Part shown: one piece after another, positions 46,775 through 55,577 of the stretch
How the letters are laid out: every line of letters begins with the position of its first letter
How positions within the stretch are numbered: position 1 is the stretch's first letter
Source of the DNA: Oscillibacter ruminantium GH1
Lineage (GTDB): Bacteria > Bacillota > Clostridia > Oscillospirales > Oscillospiraceae
Assembly (NCBI RefSeq): GCF_000307265.1
Contig: NZ_DF158901.1
Location: 129,736-193,405, forward strand
Reading direction: 5' to 3'
DNA: 63,670 nt
The notes under the pieces: generated by a model
The model's database searches: none
What the model was told of the DNA's origin: nothing
Seen by the model: only the letters and a program-made list of their open reading frames with translations
Made by a program: the position numbers and the translations under genes

Positions 46775-46819
46775 ATGAATGCGGGGGAATCCGCACTGCC
46801 ACTGATAATAGATGGAAAA

Positions 46820-46857
46820 GGACGGCTCTCCGCGTTTGCGAAGAGCCGTCCGCTTTT
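46820..46857 (+). terminator. Terminator after the sensor kinase
   Basis: A perfect 10-bp stem (46820-46829 with 46842-46851), then GC and T4. Confidence 0.7.
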
Positions 46858-47003
46858 ATCATCGAAGTGTAGAAGCGAAAATCCTCGGCGTAATTTCGTC
46901 CGCGCCGGAAACTGCGGTGCAGGGGGAAAGGACTGCGGACAGCACCTGTCTCATCTGATCGAAACCGCGCGAAGACGGACGGACTTGCGGCGGATGTTCC
47001 GCA

Positions 47004-47660
47004 TCAGCTGACGCGGAGCGTACAGTCTTCCGGCAGAGCCGCTTCCAAAAGGAGCTTGGCGCTGCTGACGGCTTTTTCCCGCCCCTCTTTCAAAAGCCCT
47101 TTGGCAAGGGCCTTTTCCTCCATGGCAGCCTTCTGGTCCGCCTGAAAGGCGGTGAAATCCTCCACGGTGAAGGGGTTGAAGATGGAGGTTTTCTCGTCAA
47201 AGACCTCCACGCTGTCCTCGTCGATCTCGTGGGATAGAATCTCCGCATCCGGCAGATGGACGGTGACTTCCGTACCGGATACGTCCACAACCGCCTTTTG
47301 CAGATTCACGCCCACCTTAATCTCGCCGTCATAGGTGAGAATGAATTTTTTGGTGGTGAACGGCAGCGTCATCCCGTAAAATTCGTTGCTGCTTTCAAAC
47401 TGCGCCATGTTCGTATACGACCAGCTGACGCTGGCCAGCTCGCTGATCTCACTGAGCTGATTTTCCAGCACGACCGCGTCCAGTTCCACAGATTGCCGGA
47501 TTGCACCGCCTCCGGCCCGCCCGGCAAAAAAGCAGACAACGCCCACCGCAGCACACAGCGCCACACCGAAAATCACCAGCCTCAGGGATCGGATGGGACG
47601 AAAGCGGGGTTTTTTCTCACAGGGTGGGGCTTCGTTTTCCAGCTGTATTTTGGTTTCCAT
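47004..47660 (-). CDS. DUF4230 domain membrane-anchored protein
   Basis: A 218-residue protein: a cytoplasmic start, one helix (LVIFGVALCAAVGVVCFFAG), then an extracellular DUF4230 domain (ELASVSWSYTNM, KKFILTYDGEIKVGVNL, VHLPDAEILSHEIDEDSVEV). The family is common in gut Firmicutes and Bacteroides; its role is unknown. The ATG at 47660 follows AAGGAGG. Confidence 0.82.
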   Translation of the reverse strand: METKIQLENEAPPCEKKPRFRPIRSLRLVIFGVALCAAVGVVCFFAGRAGGGAIRQSVELDAVVLENQLSEISELASVSWSYTNMAQFESSNEFYGMTLPFTTKKFILTYDGEIKVGVNLQKAVVDVSGTEVTVHLPDAEILSHEIDEDSVEVFDEKTSIFNPFTVEDFTAFQADQKAAMEEKALAKGLLKEGREKAVSSAKLLLEAALPEDCTLRVS

Positions 47661-47837
47661 GGGTGTCCTCCTTTTGAGACGGCCGCTGTCATCCTGCTCT
47701 TCCCAGAAACGCCTTCCGGTGTTTTGACAGCAGCGCCATAAAACCGTATGACGGGTTTGCAACAGATAGGAATGAAACGGCCTTTGCATACGGTCATTTT
47801 ACCAGTTTCGACAAAAAATGCAACCGGAAAGGGACGG

Positions 47838-47870
47838 AAAAAGGGCAGCGGACCAGCCGCTGCCCTTTTT
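47838..47870 (-). terminator. Terminator after the GNAT gene
   Basis: A perfect 14-bp stem (47838-47851 with 47857-47870) with A5 and T5 ends directly after the leftward acetyltransferase gene; also able to work rightward. Confidence 0.8.
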
Positions 47871-47876
47871 AATGAA

Positions 47877-48431
47877 TTAGTCATCCGCCCGCCGCGCCTG
47901 CCACTGACCTTTTGTCAGGCAGGTGATATGTTCGGTCCGAATGTCGTCCATAGGAGTCCAATAGACATCCGGGACGGTGTGGTGGAAAACAAAGCCGCAC
48001 TTGGTCTGTGCCCGGTGGGATTTTTCATTTCCATCAAAATATCCGCACCATAAAACCTCAAGACCCAAATCCTCAAAGGCATGGCGAATCAGCGCGCGGG
48101 CGGCCTCGGGAATCAGCCCTTGCCCCCAGTAGGGCACACCGATCCAGAAGCCCAGTTCCCCTTCCTTTTCCAGCAGCGGCAGGTTGCTGGCTCTGCCCCG
48201 CAGAAGGCCGATACTGCCCACGGCCCGGTCGCCCTCACGTTTGAGAACCACTGCGTAGGTTTCCTTTGCCAAGAGGACTTCCCGAATGATTTGGCGGCTG
48301 TACTCCACGCTGGCGTGGGGCATCCAACCCGCGATGGGGCCCACCCGGGGGTCTTTTGCATAGTCGAACAGACTCTGCGCGTCGCTCTCCCGCCATGGGC
48401 GCAGAAGCAGACGTTTGGTTTCCAGACGCAT
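47877..48431 (-). CDS. GNAT acetyltransferase (RimJ/RimL type)
   Basis: A 184-residue Acetyltransf_3 protein. The start RLETKRLLLRPWRESDA and the acetyl-CoA region ELGFWIGVPYWGQGLIPEAA are typical of the RimJ/RimL group that acetylates N-termini of ribosomal or other proteins or small amines. Substrate unknown. Confidence 0.88.
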   Translation of the reverse strand: MRLETKRLLLRPWRESDAQSLFDYAKDPRVGPIAGWMPHASVEYSRQIIREVLLAKETYAVVLKREGDRAVGSIGLLRGRASNLPLLEKEGELGFWIGVPYWGQGLIPEAARALIRHAFEDLGLEVLWCGYFDGNEKSHRAQTKCGFVFHHTVPDVYWTPMDDIRTEHITCLTKGQWQARRADD

Positions 48432-48452
48432 GGCGCGGCCTCCTGAAAACGG

Positions 48453-49085
48453 TTACTTTTCCGATGCGGCTTCCACCTGCAGATAGTAGCTCGTGATGAT
48501 GTCCACCGCAGCTTCAATGCCGATGGAGCTGGAGAGAATCAGGTCAAAGCACTTCCGGTCGCCCCACTTTTCGCCGGTGAAATGGAGATAGTAGTTGGCG
48601 CGGTTCTTGTCGGTCTTGGCGATTAGACTTTCCGCCGCCTTTCGCTCCAGAGCGTGACGCTCCATGACCCGCTGCACACGCTGGCGCAGGGGGGCCTGAA
48701 TGAAGACGTTGAGATGGTTGTATTTTTCCTGCAGCACATAGTCCGCGCAGCGGCCCACGATTACCGCGCCGCCCTGCTTGGCAATGTCCCGAATGACCTC
48801 GGACTGGGACAAAAACAGCTGGTCAGCGGGGGGCAGAACGTTGACGCTGTTTACCCGCATTCCCATGGAGAAATTGGCCCCGGAGAAGGAGTATAGAAAG
48901 CTGCTGACAGATTGTTCGTCAAGGCTGGTGAGATATTCCGGACTGAGGCCGGACTTCTCTGCCGCCAGCACAATCAGCTCCTTGTCGTAATAGGGAATGC
49001 CCAGCTTTTGAGCCACCAGTTTGCCGATTTCCCGACCGCCGCTGCCAAATTCGCGGCCAATGTTTAACACCATTTTGTGTTCCAT
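48453..49085 (-). CDS. Cytidylate kinase-like family protein
   Basis: A 210-residue P-loop protein of the Cytidylate_kin2 family. The nucleotide loop is IGREFGSGGREIGKLVA, with ADYVL and NRANYYLHFTG downstream. It is not the housekeeping Cmk; relatives are widespread in Clostridia with unknown substrates. The ATG at 49085 lies 7 nt after AAGGAG, better than an ATG two codons earlier. Confidence 0.87.
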   Translation of the reverse strand: MEHKMVLNIGREFGSGGREIGKLVAQKLGIPYYDKELIVLAAEKSGLSPEYLTSLDEQSVSSFLYSFSGANFSMGMRVNSVNVLPPADQLFLSQSEVIRDIAKQGGAVIVGRCADYVLQEKYNHLNVFIQAPLRQRVQRVMERHALERKAAESLIAKTDKNRANYYLHFTGEKWGDRKCFDLILSSSIGIEAAVDIITSYYLQVEAASEK

Positions 49086-49109
49086 ATCCATGCTCCTTCC
49101 AACGGGAAG

Positions 49110-49829
49110 TTAAGATTCCCGCGATGCTGTTTCCTCGTTTGTTGTTTCTATTTTATCACGGATTCCGGGGAAAAAGCAATCGTTTTCGCCATAGGGCATG
49201 GAAAAAACCGGAATACCCTCGGCCGATGGGGCCACGGTAAACATCTGCCAGAACCAGAAAAGTTCGGTTTCCGAGAGATAAAAATTCTCCACATTCAAAT
49301 TCCGGCGCAGCCGCCGCCTCCAGCCCTCGTAGTACCGGGCCACGCCCGCGCGTTCCTGACGCTCAACCTCCGCTTCTGTCCGGCGCAGCAGTGCTTTGCG
49401 CCAAGGGGACTTTCGGGGGAAACAGGCGGACAGGGGAATGGGATAGCCGGTGAGCAGGTCCCAGGTGTCGCCGTGCCGCCGCCGTTCCGTCCGCCCGTTG
49501 CAGATTTCCGAAGATTCTGTATACAAACTCAGAATCCCGCCGCCGTTGCATGTGACGCGGTAAGAGAGCTGGGCGGAGTCCTGCGGCAGGGGTGCGCTGG
49601 TTTCCAATGCCACGCGGCAGGACTCCGCAGATTGGGGAAAGAGCCACCGCTCGCAATAGCGGAGATATGACCGGGCATAGAGCTGATAGTACCGGTCCAG
49701 CCGCCGGGCGGCCCGTCCCGTCTCACCCACGGGGCGGGGAAGAGACAGCTCCGCGGTGAGCACCGGAATGCCGTCCACCGTCCATTCTCGCCGGGCGACA
49801 AACGGTTCCAGATTGAACTGATCGTGCAT
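49110..49829 (-). CDS. DUF3298/RsiV-like domain protein
   Basis: A 239-residue protein without a signal peptide or membrane helix. The middle part (SYRVTCNGGGILSLYTES, DTWDLLTGYPIPLSACFP) and the C-terminal LSETELFWFWQMFTVAPSAEGIPVFSMPY resemble the DUF3298/RsiV fold that binds lysozyme in Bacillus. The lack of a membrane anchor is odd, so an anti-sigma role is doubtful. AAGGAGG lies 5 nt before the ATG at 49829. Confidence 0.65.
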   Translation of the reverse strand: MHDQFNLEPFVARREWTVDGIPVLTAELSLPRPVGETGRAARRLDRYYQLYARSYLRYCERWLFPQSAESCRVALETSAPLPQDSAQLSYRVTCNGGGILSLYTESSEICNGRTERRRHGDTWDLLTGYPIPLSACFPRKSPWRKALLRRTEAEVERQERAGVARYYEGWRRRLRRNLNVENFYLSETELFWFWQMFTVAPSAEGIPVFSMPYGENDCFFPGIRDKIETTNEETASRES

Positions 49830-50000
49830 GCCAGCCTCCTTCACAGGTCCGGGGGCCGACAGAATTTACCCGCCGGCCCGATTATCATTGCTCCAGAGTA
49901 TGCCGCCGGAGCGGGGGAGGTGACGATGCGCAGATATCGCAAAAACCGGACGAAAGAAAGAGAAGCCTGTTCAAAAGTTTGGAAAAATAGTGTGACCCCC

Positions 50001-50029
50001 TTTACTTTCATGCTGTAAAATAGTAAAAT
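50001..50029 (+). promoter_or_regulatory. Promoter of yerC operon
   Basis: TTTACT, 17-bp spacer and TAAAAT. Confidence 0.55.
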
Positions 50030-50082
50030 CGACCCGATGGAAGCGCGGCGGACTGCCGCATATTTCCGGAAAGGAGCTTGCA

Positions 50083-50373
50083 ATGGTCAAGATTGGAAAA
50101 AAGGAAAAGAGCGAAGAGCTTTATAAGGCAATTTTGCTGCTAAAGGACGAGGAGGAGTGCTACAACTTCTTTCAGGACCTGTGCACCGTTTCGGAGCTGC
50201 GGGCCATGGAGCAGCGCTTTGAAGTGGCAACACTGCTGCATGATGGAATGATCTATAACGATATTCTGGAGCGCACCGGCGCATCCAGCGCCACGATCAG
50301 CCGGGTAAACCGCTCTTTGAGCTATGGCGTGGGCGGCTACGAAAAGGTTTTTGAGCGTCTGGAGAAGGAATGA
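50083..50373 (+). CDS. YerC/YecD TrpR-related DNA-binding protein
   Basis: A 96-residue all-helical regulator of the TrpR-like YerC/YecD family. The helix-turn-helix is in YNDILERTGASSATISRVNRSL. Targets unknown. It overlaps the methyltransferase gene by four bases (ATGA). Confidence 0.9.
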   Translation: MVKIGKKEKSEELYKAILLLKDEEECYNFFQDLCTVSELRAMEQRFEVATLLHDGMIYNDILERTGASSATISRVNRSLSYGVGGYEKVFERLEKE

Positions 50374-51137
50374 GCAGTTATCAGTCTCTCGCGGGGTCGT
50401 ATGACGAGCTGACGGTGGACGTGGGCTACCGGAAACGGGCGGCGTATCTGAACCGGCTTTTGCAGAAGGAACGGCAGCCGGTGGAAACCGTGGTGGACTT
50501 AGGCTGCGGCACTGGGACGATTACCTGCCTTCTGGCGGCAATGGGTTATCGGATGACCGGCGTAGACCTGTCGGAAGAGATGCTGACGCAAGCCGCGCAA
50601 AAGGCGGAAACGCTGCCGGAAGAGCAGCGCCCGCTGCTGCTGCATCAGTCTATGCCCCGTCTGCGGCTTTTGGAGCCGGTAGACGCCGTTGTATCCACGC
50701 TGGATGCGTTGAACTACCTGACCAGCGGGAAAGCCCTTCAGGAGACGCTGAATCGCGTTTACAGATGGCTGCGCCCCGACGGGGTGTTTTTGTTCGACGT
50801 GAACACGCCCTATAAGCTGCGCCGGATGGACGGGGAACTGTATATCGACGAGACGGACGACGCATACTGCATATGGCGGACGAGCTTTTCAGAGAAGACG
50901 AGGGTCTGCACCTATGGGGTAGACCTTTTTCGCCTGCGCCCCGACGGAACGTGGGACCGCACTTGGGAAGAGCACCGGGAGCGGGCGTGGGAGGAGGCCG
51001 AGCTGCGGGCCATGCTGGAAAAAGCGGGCTTTGGAGACATCCGGGTTACCGGCGACCTGCGCCAGACCGCGCCCCGGCCTGACGAGGACCGCGTGATCTT
51101 CCGCTGCCGGAAGCCGAAGACCGCTGAAAAAGGATAG
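50370..51137 (+). CDS. Class I SAM-dependent methyltransferase
   Basis: A 255-residue Rossmann-fold methyltransferase: motif I VVDLGCGTGTITCLLA, motif II GVDLSEEML, and VDAVVSTLDALNYL. The substrate cannot be inferred. It is coupled with yerC and precedes hslO by 11 bp. Confidence 0.9.
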   Translation: MSSYQSLAGSYDELTVDVGYRKRAAYLNRLLQKERQPVETVVDLGCGTGTITCLLAAMGYRMTGVDLSEEMLTQAAQKAETLPEEQRPLLLHQSMPRLRLLEPVDAVVSTLDALNYLTSGKALQETLNRVYRWLRPDGVFLFDVNTPYKLRRMDGELYIDETDDAYCIWRTSFSEKTRVCTYGVDLFRLRPDGTWDRTWEEHRERAWEEAELRAMLEKAGFGDIRVTGDLRQTAPRPDEDRVIFRCRKPKTAEKG

Positions 51138-51148
51138 AGGAGCGACAC

Positions 51149-52033
51149 ATGAGCGACAAGATCGTAAGAGCAATTTCCGCCGACGGCTTTGTGAAAGCCG
51201 CGGCGGTTTCCACCCGCGATTTGACGGAGCGGGCCAGAAATATTCACCGCACGCTGCCTGTGGCCACGGCGGCTTTGGGCCGCGCTTTGGCGGCCGCGTC
51301 CATGATGGGCAACGCCCTGAAGAGCGACGGAGCCAGCGTGACGCTGCAATTTAAGGGCGGCGGCCCGCTGGGAACGGTTTTGGCCGTGTCCGACAACGAG
51401 GGCAACGTTCGAGGGACCGTGGATCACCCGGCGACAGATCTGCCCCTGCGGGCGGACGGCAAGCTGGACGTGGGCAGTGCCGTGGGCCATGAGGGTACGC
51501 TGACCGTGATCCGGGACCTGAACATGAAAGAGCCGTATGTGGGCAGCGTGGGGTTGATGGGCGGCGAGATCGCTGAGGATCTGGCGGCTTATTTTGTGGA
51601 GTCCGAGCAGATTCCAACGGCCTGCGGCCTTGGGGTCTTGGTGGACCGGGATCAGAGCGTGAAAGCAGCGGGCGGCTATTTGATTCAGCTTCTGCCCGGC
51701 GCGGGAGAGGGGACGATCTCCAAGGTGGAGGGAAGCCTGATGGCGGCCGGAGCCGTCACTGCTCTGATGGAGAAATATCCGAACCCTGCGGACATGCTGC
51801 GGGCGGCACTGCCGGATTTTGAACTGGAGTTTTTGGAAGAGAGTCCGGTGGAGTACCGCTGCACCTGTTCCAGAGAGCGTATGGAGCGGGCGCTGATCTC
51901 TATGGGCGCAGCGGAGCTGCGCAGTTTGATCGACGAGCAAGGCGGTGCGGAGTTGACTTGCCGCTTCTGTGATCGGGTTCAAACCTTCACAAAGGCGGAA
52001 TTAGAGGAACTGCTCACCTCAGCAAAACGCTGA
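51149..52033 (+). CDS. hslO: Redox-regulated chaperone Hsp33
   Basis: A 294-residue chaperone that opens when its zinc centre is oxidised. The four zinc cysteines are in CTCSRERM and CRFCDRVQ near the C-terminus; the N-terminal part (TGRARNIH-like ERARNIHRTLPVATAALGRAL) is conserved. It acts under oxidative and heat stress. Confidence 0.95.
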   Translation: MSDKIVRAISADGFVKAAAVSTRDLTERARNIHRTLPVATAALGRALAAASMMGNALKSDGASVTLQFKGGGPLGTVLAVSDNEGNVRGTVDHPATDLPLRADGKLDVGSAVGHEGTLTVIRDLNMKEPYVGSVGLMGGEIAEDLAAYFVESEQIPTACGLGVLVDRDQSVKAAGGYLIQLLPGAGEGTISKVEGSLMAAGAVTALMEKYPNPADMLRAALPDFELEFLEESPVEYRCTCSRERMERALISMGAAELRSLIDEQGGAELTCRFCDRVQTFTKAELEELLTSAKR

Positions 52034-52090
52034 CCGCGCAAGGGTTTTACACGATTTTAAAAATATTTTTAAAAATTTTCGCGATTTCGG

Positions 52091-52119
52091 TTGACAGAAC
52101 GGGGTCCTTTTTGTATAAT
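52091..52119 (+). promoter_or_regulatory. Consensus promoter of the tRNA cluster
   Basis: Perfect TTGACA and TATAAT with a 17-bp spacer. Confidence 0.85.
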
Positions 52120-52153
52120 AACTTTTGCCGTCTGACAAACGCGGACGATATCC

Positions 52154-52230
52154 GGGAGCATAGCTCAGCTGGTTAGAGCACCTGCCTTACAAGCAGGGGG
52201 TCACTGGTTCGAGTCCAGTTGTTCCCACCA
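52154..52230 (+). tRNA. tRNA-Val (TAC)
   Basis: Cloverleaf with acceptor GGGAGCA/TGTTCCC, anticodon loop CTTACAA (anticodon TAC), T loop GGTTCGAGTCC and encoded CCA. Confidence 0.95.
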
Positions 52231-52355
52231 TTTAAAATTCAAAGGGTTTAAATGGAGTATGCAGTCTGCGTTGCCGATTTGCCAAGTGTATTTGGACAAG
52301 TTTAGGGGATGTTGGGCATGTGTCTGACGGCAAGAGCAGTTCTTGGAAAGTTTAT

Positions 52356-52432
52356 GGCCCGGTAGTTCAGTTGGTTAGAACGCTAGCCTGTCACGCTAGA
52401 GGTCGACGGTTCGAGCCCGTTCCGGGTCGCCA
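52356..52432 (+). tRNA. tRNA-Asp (GTC)
   Basis: Acceptor GGCCCGG/CCGGGTC, anticodon loop CTGTCAC (anticodon GTC), discriminator G and encoded CCA. Confidence 0.95.
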
Positions 52433-52464
52433 TTTTCCTGCGGGAAGCCCCACTTCCCGCATAT

Positions 52465-52540
<76 letters not shown>

Positions 52541-52543
52541 TTT

Positions 52544-52619
52544 GCGGGCATAGCTCATCTGGTAGAGCGCCACCTTGCCAAGGTGGAGGTAGCGAGTTCG
52601 AGCCTCGTTGCCCGCTCCA
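52544..52619 (+). tRNA. tRNA-Gly (GCC)
   Basis: Acceptor GCGGGCA/TGCCCGC, anticodon loop TTGCCAA (anticodon GCC), encoded CCA. Only three bases separate it from tRNA-Phe. Confidence 0.95.
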
Positions 52620-52624
52620 AATCT

Positions 52625-52652
52625 GAATGCCCACACACGAGTGTGGGCATTC
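52625..52652 (+). terminator. Hairpin after tRNA-Gly
   Basis: A perfect 12-bp stem (52625-52636 with 52641-52652) without a clear T run; probably a terminator or processing signal. Confidence 0.5.
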
Positions 52653-52682
52653 AGGTTCCCTTAAAATATTTTGCGGTTTTAC

Positions 52683-52711
52683 TGGACTTTTTTGAGTTGA
52701 TCGCATATAAT
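52683..52711 (+). promoter_or_regulatory. Probable promoter of tRNA-Cys
   Basis: TGGACT, 17-bp spacer and perfect TATAAT. Confidence 0.5.
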
Positions 52712-52724
52712 AATAAGAGTCTAC

Positions 52725-52798
52725 GGTGACATAGCCAAGTGGTAAGGCAAGGGTCTGCAAAACCCTCACCCCCGGTTCAAATCCGGGTGTCACCTCCA
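52725..52798 (+). tRNA. tRNA-Cys (GCA)
   Basis: Acceptor GGTGACA/TGTCACC, anticodon loop CTGCAAA (anticodon GCA), encoded CCA. It marks the left edge of the more AT-rich accessory part of the window. Confidence 0.95.
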
Positions 52799-53499
52799 GA
52801 ATGAATCTCAGGCAAAGGTACAAAGGATTGTGCCTTTGCCTCGGATTCTTATCCAAAGGAAAAAACAGCGAAGAAACCGCCATAGTGATGGCGCATAGAT
52901 CTGCACACCGATGCAGTCTCCCCGTCAAGTCTGTGCGGGGCCGTGAGGAAGTATCATTATCAATCGGCGTTTCATCGCAGCTTCTCAGGTCACGCTCATC
53001 TCTAGGCGTGATTGCCTGTTAGGAATCGTTGCGCCTCGCCCGGCGTCGTTCCCAGTGCTGGCCGTCCTCGCGGTACGGCCCGTCGATTGTCTTGTTTAAA
53101 TTCTTCGCTGTATGGCCAAAGCATGAGTTTATACACAACCAGAAAGAATGCGCTTTCGCGCAACAACTTTTCTATAATTGTGGACAATAGCCGGTGCAAC
53201 GGCTATTATCGAATAAAGCACTTTGGATTTTTTCAAGGTGCAGTGGTGTTTGAGGTGAAGGGTTCTCTCCGAAAGGGGAGGGCCTTTTACTTTACCTCAA
53301 ACATTTATGTTACAACGCCGATGGGGGTCATTCGACCAACGCAATCCTTCAGAAAGACGCGTCTTCGGCGTAATAACCGTGTGTACTTTGCAGTACCCCG
53401 TCATTTTAACGCCAAACTGGACAAATAGCAAGAAATATGTGGAATTGAAAAAAATTAGGAAAAATATCTTTTCCACTCTGCTTCTGCGCTTGCGGTGAT
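52799..53499. other. 700-bp region without a convincing gene
   Basis: It holds stems (AGGCAAAGG/CCTTTGCCT at about 52811-52840, CGCCAT/ATGGCG at about 52879-52894, and CACGC/GCGTG near 52991-53010) and mixed composition. A leftward frame ending near 53027 (tail QHWERRRARRNDS) looks somewhat protein-like but is only about 35-40 codons without a clear ribosome site. The region looks like mobile-element debris beside tRNA-Cys. Confidence 0.3.
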
Positions 53500-53604
53500 C
53501 TACCGCCTTGCCTTGCGGCGTGGCCGGTCGATATAATCTAGAAGGCGGAATAACCACGCAATCAGCGTTCCTGCGCCGACCGTGCATAGAAGAAGCGACA
53601 TCAT
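53500..53604 (-). CDS. Small single-helix membrane peptide
   Basis: A 34-residue peptide too short for usual gene calling: MMSLLLCTVGAGTLIAW is the start of one membrane helix (residues 3-22), followed by a strongly basic tail (RPRRKARR). Its ATGATG overlaps the TGA of the gene before it, so translation is probably coupled. The build, one helix plus basic tail, resembles membrane-acting peptides such as type I toxins or small regulators; this is only a likeness. Confidence 0.45.
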   Translation of the reverse strand: MMSLLLCTVGAGTLIAWLFRLLDYIDRPRRKARR

Positions 53605-53780
53605 TGGAGCGCTTTGATCTCGTCGTCCGCTGCATGGAGGGATTCGCTGGTGCAGTAAAATGCATCATCCACATACAGGATGTACGGGGCAGCTCCGGCC
53701 AGAAGCAGATCCGGGTGCCGCCGCTTCAGTTCAAAATGGTGCCCATTGATCGCGCCGCTCTTTACAGTCTGCTCTCTCAT
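53601..53780 (-). CDS. Hypothetical 59-residue protein
   Basis: A 59-residue soluble protein (start MREQTVKSGAINGHHFELKR, later AAPYILYVDDAFYCTSES). The ATG at 53780 lies 7 nt after AAGGAA, and codon use is protein-like. Similar small proteins occur, to my memory, on conjugative elements of gut Firmicutes; I cannot name a family. It lies 78 bp after the 135-residue gene and overlaps the membrane peptide gene. Confidence 0.6.
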   Translation of the reverse strand: MREQTVKSGAINGHHFELKRRHPDLLLAGAAPYILYVDDAFYCTSESLHAADDEIKALQ

Positions 53781-53858
53781 AAGAAGATTCCTTCTCCACG
53801 TTTGCCCGGTAGGTCAGGCTGACTCTCAATCCTCGTAATCTTCAGGGGCGGCATTCGA

Positions 53859-54266
53859 TCAGTGATCGATCTTCCAGTGGAGCCACACAGCGTGCAGTTC
53901 TCGCGTCATCGGCTCCGGCGAATCCGTTTCAATATAATCCTTCGGCCCGAAGATCACCAGCTCGCTGGAGAGGAAGTCTGCCTGCATGATGACCTTTGCC
54001 GGGACATGTCCATCGCTGCTCGGAACCTCAATACGGTAGAGGTACAGATTGCTGTCATAGTACCAATCAGACTGGATATAACGCTCCTCGGCGTCAGTCA
54101 TCTCAATCTCGTTGATGTATTTTGCCAGCGCACCGTGCGCCTCCACACGTACCGGGGGCTTGTCCCAATCTGTAATGTCGCCCAGAATCAGATCCGCTAC
54201 GCAGCATCCCTTGCTGCTAAAGCCCATGCTCGATACTGTGCCATGATATTTGAAAAGACGTTCCAT
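53859..54266 (-). CDS. Hypothetical 135-residue protein
   Basis: An acidic soluble protein (C-terminus MTRELHAVWLHWKIDH) I do not recognise. It looks like an alpha/beta fold (VSSMGFSSKGCCVADLILGD ... DWYYDSNLYLYRIEV). GAGGGG lies 7 nt before the ATG, and a promoter is found 45 bp upstream. It heads a leftward three-gene group. Confidence 0.65.
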   Translation of the reverse strand: MERLFKYHGTVSSMGFSSKGCCVADLILGDITDWDKPPVRVEAHGALAKYINEIEMTDAEERYIQSDWYYDSNLYLYRIEVPSSDGHVPAKVIMQADFLSSELVIFGPKDYIETDSPEPMTRELHAVWLHWKIDH

Positions 54267-54309
54267 TTGATTACCCCTCTCTAATTTTCATTCGATCCTC
54301 TATAACCAT

Positions 54310-54338
54310 AATATACACGATATAGAGTTGATATTCAA
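54310..54338 (-). promoter_or_regulatory. Promoter of the leftward small-protein group
   Basis: Leftward TTGAAT (54338-54333), 17-bp spacer, TATATT (54315-54310). Confidence 0.55.
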
Positions 54339-54386
54339 TTGATTGTTCTTACAAATTATTAACCTTAAATCGTTCATATTGTCTAC

Positions 54387-54415
54387 TTTCAAATGTTCAT
54401 AAAAGCTGATATACT
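54387..54415 (+). promoter_or_regulatory. Promoter of the small XRE gene
   Basis: TTTCAA, 17-bp spacer and TATACT. GTTCATA occurs twice here (54372-54378 and 54395-54401), 23 bp apart, and may be an operator. Confidence 0.5.
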
Positions 54416-54435
54416 GGCAAGAGGAGGTGGATTTC

Positions 54436-54639
54436 GTGATTGTTTACAAAGACATCCTTGGAAAGCTTTTGGAGGCAGGATACACGACATATCGAGTTCG
54501 TAAAGAAAAGCTGCTTCCAGAAAGCACCATGCAAAAGTTACGTAGCGGTGGCACTGTCACCACAGAAACGATTGACACTCTTTGCCGGTTACTGCACTGC
54601 CAGCCGGGCGATCTGATGGAGTACGTGGAGGATGAGTAG
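54436..54639 (+). CDS. Small XRE-type helix-turn-helix regulator
   Basis: A 67-residue Cro/cI-like protein of the YozG type: TTYRVRKEKLLPESTMQKLR is the DNA-reading part, and LCRLLHCQPGDLMEYVEDE the conserved end. GTG at 54436 is preferred, 8 nt after AGGAGG; the GTG at 54427 lies in that site. Divergent from the small-protein group, which it may control. Confidence 0.85.
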   Translation: MIVYKDILGKLLEAGYTTYRVRKEKLLPESTMQKLRSGGTVTTETIDTLCRLLHCQPGDLMEYVEDE

Positions 54640-54692
54640 CCCAATCCTTTTTCTTTCCTCCTGTAGGTAACAAAGCTCTTGGTCATAAAGCG

Positions 54693-54729
54693 AGGCGGCC
54701 TTCGGAAGTAATTCTTCCGAAGGCCGCCT
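54693..54729. terminator. Hairpin after the XRE gene
   Basis: A perfect 16-bp stem (54693-54708 with 54714-54729) but no T run. Confidence 0.5.
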
Positions 54730-54879
54730 GTTGATGCGGGCACAATTATAAACATAATGAGTATTTCAAAGCCTTAAAATGCTCCACCTTAATAGGTATA
54801 ATGTGAAATTGGGAGAGATTCATAGTAAGCAGTGCCGGCATTTTTCATGGAATTCATATTCCTTCTTAGCTTCTCGGAC

Positions 54880-55416
54880 TCACAATGCTTGCAAGTCAAA
54901 TGCCCCAGCAGCTTCGCTCGTATCAGACGAAGTTATTTTTAACCGCGTAAGTTCCGCTGTAAGTGATGAAAAACCTTCCCAAAGAATTGAAAGCAAACTC
55001 TGTTCCTGTCCGGGATCAACTGAAGCGATTGTCATATGCGGGGTCCAGTTTTTTTGTTGAAGCGAATATAGACACCCTTTATCCGTGCAACAGGTATCAT
55101 ATTTCCCATGTATATCTGAATGGAGTTTTAGAAGGTTATAGTTGGAACAGGGAGCTATAAAACACAGGCGGGAATCCGGAAAAAATCCAAAATGGTTAAA
55201 GCAAATCCCAAATTTTTTGTGTTGCACTGCGACTGTGGAAATCCACTTGAATAAATTTGCGTCATTCAGATTTGTATAGATGCCAAACGATATATGGGGT
55301 TCATATGCATCAATAGTGATACCTTGTATTTTCAATTTTTCTTTAATGCAGCATATTTCTTCATTAAAGTGATTGTCAAATGTGCCCATTACACATAACG
55401 TCCGTAATTGTTTCAA
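54880..55416 (-). CDS. 2H phosphoesterase (2'-5' RNA ligase-like)
   Basis: A 178-residue protein with the two H-x-S/T-x motifs of the 2H superfamily: PHISFGIY and, about 85 residues later, PHMTIASV. Such enzymes cut cyclic phosphodiester bonds in RNA or nucleotides. Substrate unknown. A TTG at 55416 lies 6 nt after GGAGG; a longer in-frame start overlaps that site. A+T-rich codon use sets it apart from the left part of the window. Confidence 0.8.
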   Translation of the reverse strand: MKQLRTLCVMGTFDNHFNEEICCIKEKLKIQGITIDAYEPHISFGIYTNLNDANLFKWISTVAVQHKKFGICFNHFGFFPDSRLCFIAPCSNYNLLKLHSDIHGKYDTCCTDKGCLYSLQQKNWTPHMTIASVDPGQEQSLLSILWEGFSSLTAELTRLKITSSDTSEAAGAFDLQAL

Positions 55417-55548
55417 AATATTCCTCCATGCACGCAATATCTTTTTCTTATTAATGCATTTACCTTATCCAATACACTATACCAGCATTTTGTAAATTTC
55501 AACTGTTTTTATATCTAATGTAGGGAGGAATCCACTACGAAAACTTGC

Positions 55549-55577
55549 TTGTTAATGTAGACAAGCTGTGATATAAA
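55549..55577 (+). promoter_or_regulatory. Promoter of the pirin gene
   Basis: TTGTTA, 17-bp spacer and TATAAA. Confidence 0.55.

Noticed and set aside
53012..53428. A 138-codon rightward frame
   Set aside because: Basic, irregular product without domain or ribosome site; lies in the debris region.
53508..53822. A 104-codon rightward frame
   Set aside because: It is antisense to the better supported 59- and 34-residue genes, which have coupling and a ribosome site.
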